DNA from: Toxonevra muliebris
Taxonomy: Eukaryota > Arthropoda > Insecta > Diptera > Pallopteridae
Length of the DNA: 64,000 nt
Reading direction: 5' to 3'
NCBI GenBank assembly: GCA_963691655.1
Contig: OY829328.1
Span: 73,102,400 to 73,166,399 of the forward strand
The notes under the pieces were generated by a model. The model did not search any database and was not told where the DNA came from. It saw nothing but the letters and a program-made list of their open reading frames with translations. A program made the position numbers and the translations under genes. Below are positions 1 through 10,649 of this stretch, one piece after another. Position 1 is the first letter of the stretch; the number at the start of each line of letters is the position of its first letter.

Positions 1-148
1 AAACTTTAATAAATATAAATCTAATTCCTAATTTTTTTAATTTCGTTTTTTTATTACAGTTTATAAATCCTTGTGCAATTGTGAAGTTAAAGAAGATTTG
101 CACAAAAGAATTAGCTTTTTCCTACATACCTTCATATATACGATTACC

Positions 149-156
149 TATAAATA
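149..156 (+). promoter_or_regulatory. possible TATA box for an alternative start of the first exon
   Basis: TATAAATA lies 45 bp before the candidate ATG at 201. It could give a short 5' leader if the exon is a true first exon rather than being entered through the acceptor at 59. The sequence is AT-rich, so a chance match is likely. Confidence 0.2.
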
Positions 157-200
157 TAAAAAACAACAAGTGTAGCGCATATATGCAGAATTTGTAAGAA

Positions 201-570
201 ATGGCTGCAGAGCCATTATCAATAATCACAACAATAAATACTACAAAAATAACAACGCCACAATTGACTTTTGTTGAAAATGTACGACATCGCGTACAAC
301 ATCAACAGAAATGTTTAAACAATAAAAATAATGTTAAACACAAATATAATAAGTGTAAAACAGCAACAGCAGCAACAACAACAACACCTATAACACCTAT
401 TACTTTCAATTGCCAACATAATGCTCAGAAAAGTATTGTTGGTTATAAAGTTGGCAGCAGCTGGATCAACAACTGTTGCAACAATAGTCGCAGCAATTAC
501 AATAATCTGACATTTGTGATATTTTTATTGTTTGCATGTTGGATTCAAAATAGTTTCCAGCTTAAAAATG
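201..570 (+). CDS. candidate first coding exon, secreted or membrane protein N terminus (partial)
   Basis: An exon of about 60-570 is bounded upstream by a pyrimidine-rich acceptor (TTTTTTTATTACAG, ending at 59) and downstream by a strong donor, ATG|GTAAGT, at 571. The first in-frame ATG, at 201, opens 123 codons plus one base, so the exon ends in phase 1. The N terminus is polar and rich in Asn, Thr, Gln and Lys. A threonine run spans about residues 57-69. A hydrophobic stretch at about residues 103-115 (LTFVIFLLFACWI) is followed by polar residues, which fits a signal anchor or a signal peptide with a long N region, as in many fly surface and secreted proteins. Translation would run only 12 codons past the donor before a stop. 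I do not recognise the family. The length of the following gene-free sequence suggests a very large first coding intron. It may be a chance ORF, but two good splice sites and the hydrophobic segment argue for a real exon. Confidence 0.5.
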
Positions 571-629
571 GTAAGTTTTATAAAAATATTCACTTTATAA
601 TGATATAATAAAATATACCGTTTCAATTG

Positions 630-1045
630 AGTTAGGGTCACCGGTGACCCCAAGATCTTCAATGAAAACTTTTTTAAAATTTTTTTTTTACAATGAAATG
701 GGAGTCTAAGAATGCGAATCTAGGTTCGGTTTTGTTCCATCGGTTTTAGTTTCCTTATGGTCAAGAAAGGGTTAAGTTCGTAAATTAGTACTAAGTTACT
801 TTGTTTATCTTTAAAAAAAAAAAAATATCTAATAAAAATGTACAGAAAAAGTTTATTAAAAAACCCATTGAGGGACACAGGGTCACAAATGACCCATGAA
901 AGTTCAGGCCTACAGAGGCGCACAATGTTTGTTATGACAAACAATTGTAACAAGAAATTGGGGTCAGATAGTGCAAATCTGAATTCGGTTTCGCGCTTTC
1001 TCCTCTGGTTTCCTTACGGTCCCAAAAGGATTAATTTATAAAGAA
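630..1045. repeat. two degenerate copies of a ~250-bp repeat
   Basis: Two stretches, about 633-785 and 880-1040, share the same order of motifs. Each has a GGGTCAC...TGACCC near-palindrome, then a T-rich or spacer part, then a block reading roughly TCGGTTT...GGTTTCCTTACGGTC, then a block reading AAGG(G)TTAA. They are direct, diverged copies spaced about 250 bp apart. No coding capacity is supported. The GGGTCA/TGACCC palindrome could be the end of a DNA transposon, but no target duplication is visible. Confidence 0.45.
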
Positions 1046-3030
1046 AGTGGTAGAATGTTTAGATATTTCGCTGTTTCAATAAGTTTTTTAAGTCAGAAGC
1101 AACGATCATAACAGCTGAACTAATTGCCAAGAAAGATGAGGGGGCGAGGGGTGTGGGTTTCTCCTTACCTGCTTGGATATGCTTGAACCTGGTTTTAGGC
1201 TTGTATTGATTTAGATAGTCCAGATAATTTCTGGAATAGGAGACTACCTTAATGACAGTCAAGACCTCTGACCTCGAGTTTCAATCTTTTTTTTTTTTTC
1301 TAATTTGCTGTAAGCCTTTGTCACTAGTTTAGAACAGGCGCCTTTGATAATGAAAATAAATAATTTGGTGTAGACCAATTGAAAACATTTGTTAACTGAA
1401 TGTGAATTGACTCAGCCAGCCAGTCAGTACTTTATAAATAAGATTTTAACCGAAATTACAAATGCGTTAAAATCAGAAAAACGCAATCGAAAAGAAATCA
1501 GACAACAATCCGAACACAGACAAGAAAGTACCACAAGACCAAACAGAAAATTGAATGCTCCTTTGAGTTTCTTAACAGTATGTATGTGTGTGTGTGTGCT
1601 GTAATAGCTGGCTGTCTGTCTAACAAACGCCCGCCGCGTCAAAAGATCGGTATCCGCTTTGAGTATTTTGACTTAAATTAACAACAAAAAAATAAAAACA
1701 AAATCCACCTAAGTAATTTTTTTATTACTTTGCTGCCGCCTGCCCAAAATTAAATTCTTTTAAATACATAAACCTCTTTGAGTAATATTTCTAATGAGTG
1801 TTTATGAATGTCAAAGGATTTTTATTTTCCTTTTATGCAACTTGCTTTTCTATATTTTCGTCCTTTTGTCTAAGCGTTTATACGTCATTCATTATGGCAT
1901 TTAATTTTTTCAAACTCTTAAATATTTTATATAGTTTTCTATTTTTTTTTTCCATGCTCGCTTAATTTAATGGTGTAATTTCAAACACCAGTGGCGGAAA
2001 GCAAAAGAAAAATCAACAAGAAAATAATAAAAAAGAAGAGTGAAATCAATGTTGACTGGTTGAAGAAAGAAAAAGAAAAAACGAAAAAAATTAAAAAAAG
2101 AAAAAACTGATTGCCTTTGCAAAAAAATGGAGACGAGTATACGATTCCTTTGATGTCCTTTCATTACTTACTACGATTACGTTTTACGTTAGTGTATTTT
2201 TACAACTACACACACACACACAAACACACCCACATACTTGCATAAACTACATACTTGTATGCGTATATGACGCTTACAATGTCACCATCAATTTACGTCG
2301 TCGTCGTCGTCGTCATCATCGTTGACGACAAACTAGTAAAAATCGTAAAAGTAAAACGAAAGGAATAAAAACAACAACAACAAAAACATCTACTGTCACC
2401 ATTACCAACATCATCGACATAGGTTTTAAAAAGAAAAAAAAAGGCACGTACACACACACATTCACTCACTCTCTCCTACTCTTGCTCTCTTGTTTGTTTT
2501 ACTTTGTGGGACATCACTCAAAAAAAAAAAAAAAAAATTTAAGAAATAATGGAGCAGAGCAATGCACTTTTCTCTCTATCATATACAGGGGCTCTCATTT
2601 TTACAACGTACACATGTGCACTAAAGATATTCACAGTTAATCATGAATCATGGCAGTTTTTATGAAAAATTATACAGCTTTGGCAGGGAAGCAGAGATAT
2701 AAGTGCTCAAAAATAAACTCAAAACTTAATATATTGCAACTATCCAGTTGAACTTAGGATGATTGTAGAAGTAATCATGGAAGTAGAAGTACTATGTATT
2801 ATTATTTTGCATATAAGTATACAAATCTCACACAACAACTAAATTAACAAATCAAAAAAGCTCAACTTACCGAGTTGTCGGCATCAAGAGAAGTGTTCTG
2901 TTATTTTTAGTTGCATTGTTTTTGTAAAAGTCTACACTTCTGGTTTTGTTGTTATTCATTCGACGATTATATTTGTTGGTGTTGGTGTCTGATTTAAAAA
3001 AGAGAACGAATTTATCGAAGTTTGAAATCA
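1046..3030. other. AT-rich intronic-type DNA with microsatellites
   Basis: I see no gene here. The stretch holds TG repeats near 1580, CA repeats near 2205-2232, a CGT/CAT trinucleotide run at about 2296-2325, CAA repeats near 2370, and A or T runs. Small ORFs have no composition or splice support. Confidence 0.5.
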
Positions 3031-3262
3031 TTGCTCTTTCGAGACTGGTACTTCGTTTACTTATACATGCTTAATTACACATGTATACAATGAGAAATTA
3101 AAATGTTTGTGTTGGTTTTTTTTTCTGGCAATTCGCAGAAGATATTACAAAAAATCTCTGACAATTTCGCTTAAAAGTGAAGGTACGGCGAAATGCATCG
3201 TAATGTTTTGCAACAACAATAAATTATTCTCACACATCTTCGCTGAAATGTAGGACGGGCCT
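3031..3262 (+). repeat. dispersed repeat family 6, copy 1
   Basis: This stretch matches 34985-35215 in the same orientation. Both contain CATGCTTAATT.CACAT, then a TTCGCAGAA block, then ACGGCGAAATGC.TCGTAAT, and end in ATTCTCACACATCTTC. The two copies are diverged by substitutions and small indels, so this is an old interspersed element. Its ends are not defined here. Confidence 0.6.
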
Positions 3263-5505
3263 TACATCTGGAAGAAAATGACCGCATTGCTCTTAGAAAA
3301 TTTTTCTTGATGCTAATGCAAAAAAAAAAAAAACTATTGGTTTTATAGAGTTTATATAGGTTTATATAGAGTTACAATGAGAACAAAAATCATGATGTAC
3401 CAGAGAACAGATAGTCATTTTGCAATCCGCCATATTAAAATGAGTATTTCTTGCTCATTACGATTCCACTTTGCATTGTTTTAAATTTGACGAAAAGAGT
3501 AAAAGTGAACGAAAGTTACGATGATGACCAAAGTTTCGGTGCTTTGAGCCGGAATGAGAGGAACGAGGATGGAGGGAGGGCGAGGGGGGGATACAGTACT
3601 GTGCAAATCAAAAGCAACAAATCTTGGCATACCATCTTAATAACGTTTTTATGACTTATTAATTTTTATTTAACCGAAACTGAATTTAATTCGTTCTTAA
3701 ATGATAGAATTATTAAATAAAAAACTTTAAAGTTAGAAAAAAATTTAAAAAAAAAACAAAGAAATATGCATCAATTTTTATATTTGTTATGTTATTCCTT
3801 ATTTTTATTCATTGCCATGCATTTGCTAGACAATAACTTTGTCAGCTTAGGTGCCATTTCCCACTTTTATTATGAATCTAACTCAGCTCAACCCTGATTT
3901 GGAAGTGATAACCACCCCTTCTACGTTTCGGGGTTCCGTAGTAGGTTTCAAGAAGTTCAAGTCGAATGTTAGTGGCTGACAACCCATGAGTAAAATGAAC
4001 CCTTCTCCCTGCTTATCAATATTTAACCAACTTTGGAGTCATTTTTATGTCTAAATATTACACAAAGTGGTAATTTTAACTATGGCTAATGAAGCATTTG
4101 GGTTTCCAGACTTAATATTTCCATTTATTTAATAAAAACTATAAAGACCATGAACAAACTAATTTATCCAAATTAAAAATTCTACCAGCATGCTTGCCTG
4201 AGAGTTTACAGAGCAATGTTTTAGTCGTCTTCTTTTGATTCGTCTAATATAGGACTTGTTTTATGAATCAATTCAACTGAAATTCGGCTTCAGAGTTTCG
4301 CGATAAACAATTCGCTCTTGGGAATAGTCGTTTTAACTAATTGAGAGATAATTTTTTTAAAAGTAGTTTTTCATTTAGAGTTAGGCTTGAAAAAGCCTTT
4401 AATTTCCTCGGTCCTTTGAATTTGAAACGATTTAAAAATAGATCTAATATAACGAACTACTAAAAGTTGCCATATAATTCTATTTTTCTCTAACTACTTT
4501 TTAAATTCACTTTCAAGTGTGTCACCTCACCCTGTCTATTACTACTTATTTTCTAGTCACTACTATTTTATTATTTTTTTCCTTTTTGTTTTTAAGTGTG
4601 CAACTCATTCATTCTTGCATTTACTTCAGTGCTACACTGCAAATGCGCATATTTCACCCACTTGCTTTTTACACAATTTTCTTGTTCTTGTTGTCGTCGT
4701 CCTAGACATTGTTGTTGTTGTTGTTGTTGTCGTCATCTTCTTATTGCACTTTGTATTATTTTTCTCTTTCAATGCCTTTAAAATTGGCGCAATGTCAATG
4801 ACAACATCCTTTTTCTCTTGTAAAGTGGAAAAAAGGAAAAATTTCACTACGTTTTTCTTTTTAGTACTTTATATATTTTCCATTTTGCTCCTTTTTTTTC
4901 GACAACGAAACTCAAACTTCTTTATTGAATTGAAAATGTTTTATTGAAGCGTATTTAGTAAAAGAAAAAAGGAGTTTTCCTTCTTTATTCTTGTCATTTT
5001 CTCTGTTAGTTTCCTTTCTTGTTTTTGCTAATAGTTTTTAAGACTAAAAAGGCATCATTCTTTTTCTATTATTCATCGTTTGTGTAAATATACTATGCCA
5101 CACAAAGTAGCTTTTGTTAAATTTCTATTAATTTTATGCAAAATTGGAAATGTGTGTTTACTTTACTACTATTTTATGCCATTACTTTTGTGTCCATTCA
5201 TAAAGGAAAGTCCTTTGCGTAAATATTTGTAAAAAGACTTGTTTTTTTTTTTTATAGAGCAGAAAGAAGAATGTTGATTTTGGTTTTTTATTTCCTAATT
5301 AGTTCCGCTTGAAAATGCAATAATGATAGGAAAAAAACTAAAGTTCGAAATGTATGTAGTTTCTGAATAAAATCTTTGACTGAATAACTGAAAAGAATCT
5401 AACTTAAACTCATCGTTGTTCGGTTATTAGTTTACTCTAGACAATCGCTAGATGAGCATTCAAGTTTCGCGCGAAATTATCAGTTTATAGATGCGTTACT
5501 TTTGA
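3263..5505. other. AT-rich DNA without a supportable gene
   Basis: No family-recognisable protein, RNA or paired splice-site exon was found. The part at 4500-4950 is T-rich with TTG/GTC runs (4685-4735). Its ORF of about 140 codons is made of Phe, Leu and Val runs and is a composition artefact. Confidence 0.5.
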
Positions 5506-5509
5506 AGAG

Positions 5510-6055
5510 CTGATAATGATTTTTGATCTGAAATCTGGTTAGATTTTTGGTATAAATTTTGTCTGATTTTTAGTTTGATTTACAGTCCGAATTTCGGTTT
5601 GGTTTTTGGTTGAATATCTGAGTTTCGGTTTGAATTTCAATTGGTTTAAAATTTTTTTCTATTTTTTTTTTTTTTTCTTATTTGTGGCCCGAATTTTCGT
5701 TTTTTGATCTTATAGTGTGTTCACATGGAAGTTGAAAATCGATTTCGTTTAACAATTGTTCTATGACGAAAATTAAATTTTCAATGGATTTTCAGCAGTT
5801 TTTGATCCGATTTTTTCACTGATTTTGATTTGTGCTTTGGTTCGATTTTCTTCTGATTCTTCTGTTTGGTTTGAGTTCTGGTTTGTACTTGGTTTAAACT
5901 TCAGCTTGATTTTTTGTCTTCATTTTAGTGTGAATAATTGGTTAGATCTTTGGACTGGTTCTTAGTCTATGTTTATATTTGTATGAATTTTGGTCTTGCC
6001 TTTGATCTGGTTTTTGGTTTAATTTTCTTCTGAGTTTTAGTTTAGTTATTTGTCT
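5510..6055 (-). repeat. degenerate TCTGATTTT/GGTTTGAATTT repeat block
   Basis: Words such as TTTTGATCTG, TTTGGTTTGA and TTTAGTCTGA recur every 10-15 bp with heavy divergence. On the opposite strand these are the AAATTCAGACC-type words that build the larger blocks at 18-20 kb and 52-53 kb. No reading frame is maintained. Confidence 0.5.
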
Positions 6056-6719
6056 ATAATATATCAGACTTAATTTAATAAAATCAGCCCATACAAATCC
6101 TAGATCCGTCACTGGTCATCAACATCCCGTCATCAGACTGTAAGTTTCCATTAATTGTATTTATTCTATCAATGTCTTAAATTTAATTTAAATTTAATCT
6201 TAAAATTTATCCAAATACAAAAATAAGTATCCATTTACCATTGAAAATTTGTGTTTAGTTAACTACTTTGATATCTTTAAAATCTTTACTTCGAATACTT
6301 TATTCAGAGCAATAGAATGATGTGGTCTTTTGGTGGTCAGTATCTGTATATAAGCATGCATATGTGTATGTCTGTGTTTATAAATACACCGAAGTCTCGA
6401 TATGCGTTGTTATTTGGGATCAAAGAAAATCGACTCAAATTGAAATAATTTTTCCTATATACAAAATTCATTAAGTTGTTTTTTTTTATTTAGTATCAAA
6501 ACAAAGTATTTAGTAACAAATTGAATTCATTTTTGATAAAAAAGACATATGTATATGTATTAGGTATATTTATATTTATTTATTCAAAACTAATATAATC
6601 ATAAATGAAATTATAACCTAAAATCACAGCACTAGCACTAACTAGGTTGATATTTCAATAAAAAATGCCAAATTCATAAAAAAGTGACGTTGCAACTTTG
6701 AAACAGAGTGTGCAAAAGC
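6056..6719. other. AT-rich DNA, nothing recognised
   Basis: A GTAAGT follows ATCAGACT at 6139 and an AG lies upstream at about 6068, but the acceptor tract is poor and the implied exon is not convincing. Otherwise only low-complexity sequence is present. Confidence 0.4.
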
Positions 6720-6867
6720 TCTCTATTGAGAATAAATATTACGCTCTTCCTCCTCAATATTTTTCACTTAAAGAGTGAAACTTTGCTCACAGTGCTCACA
6801 GAACGCGTTCCTTAAAACTCTTGAGTTAAAGAGCGCTCATAGTTTTTCACTCCTTTCTCAATAGAGA
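6720..6867. mobile_element. small inverted-repeat element (family 8)
   Basis: Perfect 13-bp inverted ends, TCTCTATTGAGAA, lie at 6720-6732 and 6855-6867. The inner flanks are weakly complementary (CTC/GAG-rich). A related end lies near 16830-16850. The element is non-coding and MITE-like in size. No clear target duplication is visible. Confidence 0.5.
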
Positions 6868-7150
6868 CTGCCCGATTTCTCTCACTGTTTTTATGTTTGT
6901 TGGCGATGGAGGGGAGACGAAAATGAACGAGTCAAAATTGGCTACACCGACGATTTTTGACGTTTGCCTTTTACAAATTTTGCATCTCTGTTTTACTCAT
7001 GTAAAACGAATAACAAAGAAGCAACAAAAATACAAAATCAGGCGGTCGAAATTGTTGTGTATAAAAGCTTTCGCCGATCGAACAAAATAACAAAAGGGAA
7101 TATGTAAAAATCGGTGAGAAAAATCAAGCACAAATCGGTGTGTGTAAAAG
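6868..7150 (+). mobile_element. family 3 MITE-like element, copy 1 (left end damaged)
   Basis: This matches 36752-37085 and 59938-60217 in the same order. The shared blocks are GCCCGATTTCTCTCAC, GAACGAGTCAAAAT.GGCT, TTTTTGACGTTTGCC, CATCTCTGTT, GTGTATAAAAGC and AAAAATCGGTGAGAAA. It closes with ACAAATCGGTGTGTGTAAAA, the inverted counterpart of the left end seen intact at 36752. The left terminus here is cut short next to the family 8 element. A TATAAAAGC motif is kept in all three copies. Confidence 0.65.
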
Positions 7151-7345
7151 CAAACTAACTAGAAAGCTTTTTGCAATAATAAACCCATTTTGATAACGGC
7201 ACTACATATTTTTTACTCGCGACGAAACTATTTAAGAGCTTTTGGTATCTCTCATTCATTTCCCCTCTTTCTATTTCATTTTCATAGGCTTTGACTTGTA
7301 AAGGCGAATTCACCAGCCGAGTGCCGTACTCGTTTTTTCGTTTTT
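7080..7345 (+). repeat. composite block duplicated at 8780-9045
   Basis: About 260 bp, from the right end of the family 3 element through TTTTTTACTCGCGAC and TTTCATTTTCAT.GGCTTTGA to the family 1 end AAAGGCGAATTCACCAGCCG, reappears in direct orientation about 1.7 kb downstream. The shared junction between two repeat families shows that the composite was copied as a unit. Confidence 0.7.
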
Positions 7346-7405
7346 TTTTATATAAACTTTTTCTCTCTCTTAAGAACTTCATATAAAAAAAAAAAAAAAA
7401 AAATG
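7298..7405 (+). mobile_element. family 1 palindromic MITE, left half
   Basis: It begins AAAGGCGAATTCACC and continues GAGTGCCGTACTC, a TTTTTCG/T-run and the TATA.AACTTTTTCTC block. A partial inverted TAAGAACTTCATATA follows, then a 19-bp A run. The closing GGTGAATTCGCC end is missing, so this copy is truncated on its right. Confidence 0.6.
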
Positions 7406-7600
7406 GATGTGTGCAAGGCACGCAAGATATTTGATGTGTAAACAGTTAAACCAACTGAATGCCATATACATAAGCTCACATATGTATAGCCATTTATAGG
7501 GATTTGATGTATAATCTATATGCTTAGGTAAATAATTCAAATTGAAACAATTCTTTTATAAACTTAAAAATTTATTAGATATCATAATCTTTTATGTATA

Positions 7601-7722
7601 ATAGCCCAATTCGCTATAAATTGCAAATTGTCTTGCATCATTGCAAATGCAAATTTTTATTCCATATCGCACATATTTGTTGTTGTGATAGCAAAAATAT
7701 TTTTCAATTGTGCCAAATCGTA
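7601..7722 (-). mobile_element. family 7 MITE relative
   Basis: It resembles the reverse complement of 36079-36217. Shared blocks are TTGCAAATTGTC.TGCATCATTG, CAAATGCAAA and TGTGATAGCA.AAATATTT. The terminal CCCTATTCACGA of the better copy is degraded to CCCAATTCGCTA here. Confidence 0.5.
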
Positions 7723-7869
7723 GTTGCATTATTTTTCTTTTACTCAATGCATCGCGTACGATATATGTTCGCATATACGCAGCTGTAATTGTATCTTTTT
7801 TTCCGCGCTTTAAGTTTTTCTTTCTGTCGATTCGAAATTTTATTAGATGTGAAAATTTTACAAAACGTT

Positions 7870-7937
7870 GCCTGAGAATTGATTTGGCGTATAGGTATAT
7901 GAATTTGTACACATATACTCCAAATCAATTCTCAGGC
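7870..7937. repeat. perfect 18-bp-arm hairpin
   Basis: GCCTGAGAATTGATTTGG at 7870-7887 is exactly complementary to CCAAATCAATTCTCAGGC at 7920-7937. The pairing extends inward over about seven more bases with mismatches, leaving a loop of roughly 18-20 nt. It may be a very small MITE or a structured element. Confidence 0.7.
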
Positions 7938-7960
7938 GATGATAACTGCTTTCCGCATCT

Positions 7961-8168
7961 AACCTTAGAAAGGCAACAGGGGTGATGAGTCGCCCCATTA
8001 CTTTTTAAAAGCACCGCAAAGAGATTTGCCTTAACTGCATTCAATAAAAATAAGAAACAATGTATTTTTATTGAAGTAAATAAGTGATTTTATAATAAAT
8101 AAGTTTGATTTTTTCTGTTTAACATATTTTCTTTTACATAGATAAAAAAGTGTTGCCTTTCTAAGGTT
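7961..8168. mobile_element. 208-bp TIR element
   Basis: Perfect 17-bp inverted ends, AACCTTAGAAAGGCAAC, bound a non-coding interior. The flanks are T on the left and A on the right. A TAA/TTA-type target duplication is possible if the true ends start at CCTTAG. Class II, non-autonomous. Confidence 0.65.
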
Positions 8169-8779
8169 AATGTACAAAGCAACATTTTTATAATGCCGTG
8201 ATTTGCTATCATTATCCCTACGTTTTGTTTATACATTTATTGAAACCTAGATTCCTTATTACTTATCATTTTGTATTGTTTTTGTATTTTAAAAAATATT
8301 TAATTTTAATGCAATCTAACTAACCGAATGCAAAACCTATCAAACGCCTGTGTTTGCTACGTCGACTTCTCTGCTTGTATGTATATCGATCTCCACTCGT
8401 TTAACACCAACAAATAATTCTGCCACGAATAAATGTACACACACATTTTGTTTTTGTATGTACATATATGTGTGAGTAAATTGATCGAAACATAAATATA
8501 CAAACTCCGCTCGTATTTTAATTTCTCCCTCTCTTCTTCTCTTCTCTCTTCTCTTTGTTGTTTAGAGTAGCACAGTCATGCCGCGCAGTAGTGTGAGCGA
8601 GAAGGGAACTGGACGTTACAGTTATCTTACATCTTACGATACAGTTATTGTTACATTTTACACATTTGAAATTTTGCCCATACCGTGAGCTAAAATGTTT
8701 ACACATCAAAACGAAAAGAGAATACGGCGCTCGGCCGGTAAATTTAAAATGAATATTGCAAATATTGTCTATTTCAAGT
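8169..8779. other. AT-rich DNA with family 1 fragment
   Basis: No gene is supported. A fragment at about 8712-8745 reads ACGAAAAGAGAATACGGCGC followed by TCGGCCGGT, the right end of a family 1 MITE. Confidence 0.45.
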
Positions 8780-9045
8780 TTTGAACAAGATAACAAAAGA
8801 GAATATGTAAAAATCGGTAAGAAAAATCGAGAACAAATCGGTGTGTGTAAAAACAGACTAACTAGAAAGTTTTTGCAATGATAAACTCATTTCGATAACG
8901 GCACTATATATTTTTTACTCGCGACACACCTATTGAATAGTTTTTTGTATCACTTATTCATTTCCTCTTTTTCTATTTCATTTTCATGGGCTTTGACTTG
9001 TAAAGGCGAATTCACCAGCCGATTGCTTCACTCTCTTTTCGTTTT
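8780..9045 (+). repeat. second copy of the 7080-7345 composite block
   Basis: It starts in the right end of family 3 (AAAAATCGGT.AGAAAAATCG, then CGGTGTGTGTAAAA) and runs through TTTTTTACTCGCGAC into the family 1 terminus. Copy and original differ by scattered substitutions and small indels. Confidence 0.7.
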
Positions 9046-9131
9046 TTTATATGAAGTTTTTCTCTGTCTTAAAAACTTCATATAGAAATAAAAAACGAAA
9101 AGAGAGTACGGCGCTCGGTCGGTGAAATCGC
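9002..9131. mobile_element. family 1 palindromic MITE, complete copy
   Basis: The element is almost wholly palindromic. AAAGGCGAATTCACC..CCG at the left pairs with CGG.CGGTGAAATCGCCTT at the right. ACTCTCTTTTCGTTTTT pairs with AAAAACGAAAAGAGAGT, and ATATGAAGTTTTT pairs with AAAAACTTCATAT. The flanks TAAA and TTAA allow a short TA-rich target duplication. Confidence 0.75.
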
Positions 9132-9144
9132 CTTAACTGCTTAA

Positions 9145-9242
9145 TGGCTGGTTTTCACTATATCATATTCCCTGTCAAAGAAAGAATTTCCCATATAAAA
9201 TTGCAAACATGTTGGCAAATTTGACATAGTGAAAACCAGGCA
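9145..9242. mobile_element. family 2 MITE (98 bp) with TAA target duplication
   Basis: The ends TGGCTGGTTTTCACTAT and ATAGTGAAAACCAGGCA are inverted repeats with one mismatch. TAA flanks both sides (9142-9144 and 9243-9245). The interior carries ATGTTGGCAAATTTG. Related copies lie at 32334, 34040 and 59845. The 3-bp TAA/TTA duplication is typical of PIF/Harbinger-like elements. Confidence 0.75.
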
Positions 9243-9245
9243 TAA

Positions 9246-10649
9246 GTTTAGAAAAAAGTTTGCTACTCCTATTATTATATTTTTGTATGCAATATTAACA
9301 TTTTTCTATCCATAAAATTTAATGAATCCATTTTTAAAAATATTACTTGATTTTAAAATTTAATTAGTTAAATGACGTAGCAGAGCGTAAAACCCTAACT
9401 TATTTATTCCAAATAAAGTGCACTTAGATGAGAGAGTATTTGTTGAGAGAGAGAGAGAGGGAGAGAACAAGAGACGAAGAAAGTCAAAGAACAAGTTTGT
9501 TTTTTTTTTGATGTTGTTCTCCCGATTATGTTTTATCACTAAGAAAATTTCAAAGAGATGCAAACGAAATGTAAACATCAATCCGATGAACGCTCTTTTG
9601 AAAGATTCAGTATACCAACAAACGAGAGAGGCAAATATATAAGAAATTGAGTAATAGAAAAGAATTGTTGATCTATGTACATTCTCTAGTTTTTAAAATG
9701 ATATACTCAAGAGAATAAAAGCACACAAAAGAGTAAGAGCGAATTTTCCTTGCTCTAAGTAAATTTTGACGGATCAAATCGAGGCTTTGGTGTATATGTA
9801 TGCAAATATTTCAAGCATAACACAAACAAAAAGTTAGGGTAACTATACATACATACATATACATATGTCCAATATACGATAAAAAAAAGTAGTACAAAAA
9901 AAAAACAAATCCAACTTGCAACCAAACCAAGTCCAACTTAATCGCAACAAATAATTTTTGCAATTTTAGTGAACTGACTGTTGGTGGTGGCTGCTGGGGC
10001 GCTACCTCCTTTTTCTCTGTTTTTTTTATTTATTTTTTTTTGTTATTTAGTACTTTATTTCTTTTGTGGGCAATTTTTTTTCTCTTTGCTCTCGTTTTTG
10101 TTGGTGCTGTTGTTTTTTTGTATGATCGAAGCTATACAACAATTTCCATTTCAGTTATCTGCTTGTGGCGTGCTTCAGCTGCTTTTACTCTGTCTGTCTC
10201 AGTGTTGTGCTTGCTTGCTTACTTGCTCAACAAGCTTATCATATATCGTAATCTTGTAATTACGTGTGTACCACAAATGTTAATGTTAATGGTAAAGGAA
10301 ATCGATAGGAGTAAACGAGCGTACAGACACACACTCATGTGTATTTGTGTATGTGAAATTACGCACGTGTGTGTGTGTGGTTTTGTTTGTATGTAATTAA
10401 CGAGATATCAACACATAACTACATTTCGTTACTTTAATGATGTGCGGAATGTTTAATGATTTTTGGCAACCGAAAAAATTATTTTGGTTCAATTTAGGTT
10501 TGGATTTTTTTTGTTTTTGTGTTTGAAACGATTTAAGGTTCAAATTGTAGGTAAATATTAATTATTTTCAGAAATTTTTGGAAATATGTATAAGCTTTAG
10601 TTAAAATTTGGAAGGTATAAAGAAATATTTTAAAAATTTGTATGACATA
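9246..10649. other. AT-rich DNA, no supportable gene
   Basis: It contains purine-rich GAGA (9450-9475), CATA repeats (9850) and a T/TTG-rich block (9990-10240). The ORFs in the T-rich block encode Phe/Leu runs, and I consider them spurious. Confidence 0.5.

Noticed and set aside
4519..4947. 142-codon and overlapping ORFs rich in Phe, Leu, Val
   Set aside because: They arise from T-rich and GTT/GTC repeat sequence, with open frames on both strands and no domain, promoter or splice support.
6068..6138. Possible short exon with GTAAGT donor
   Set aside because: The acceptor has a weak tract and only a phase-2 entry is open, which does not match the first exon.
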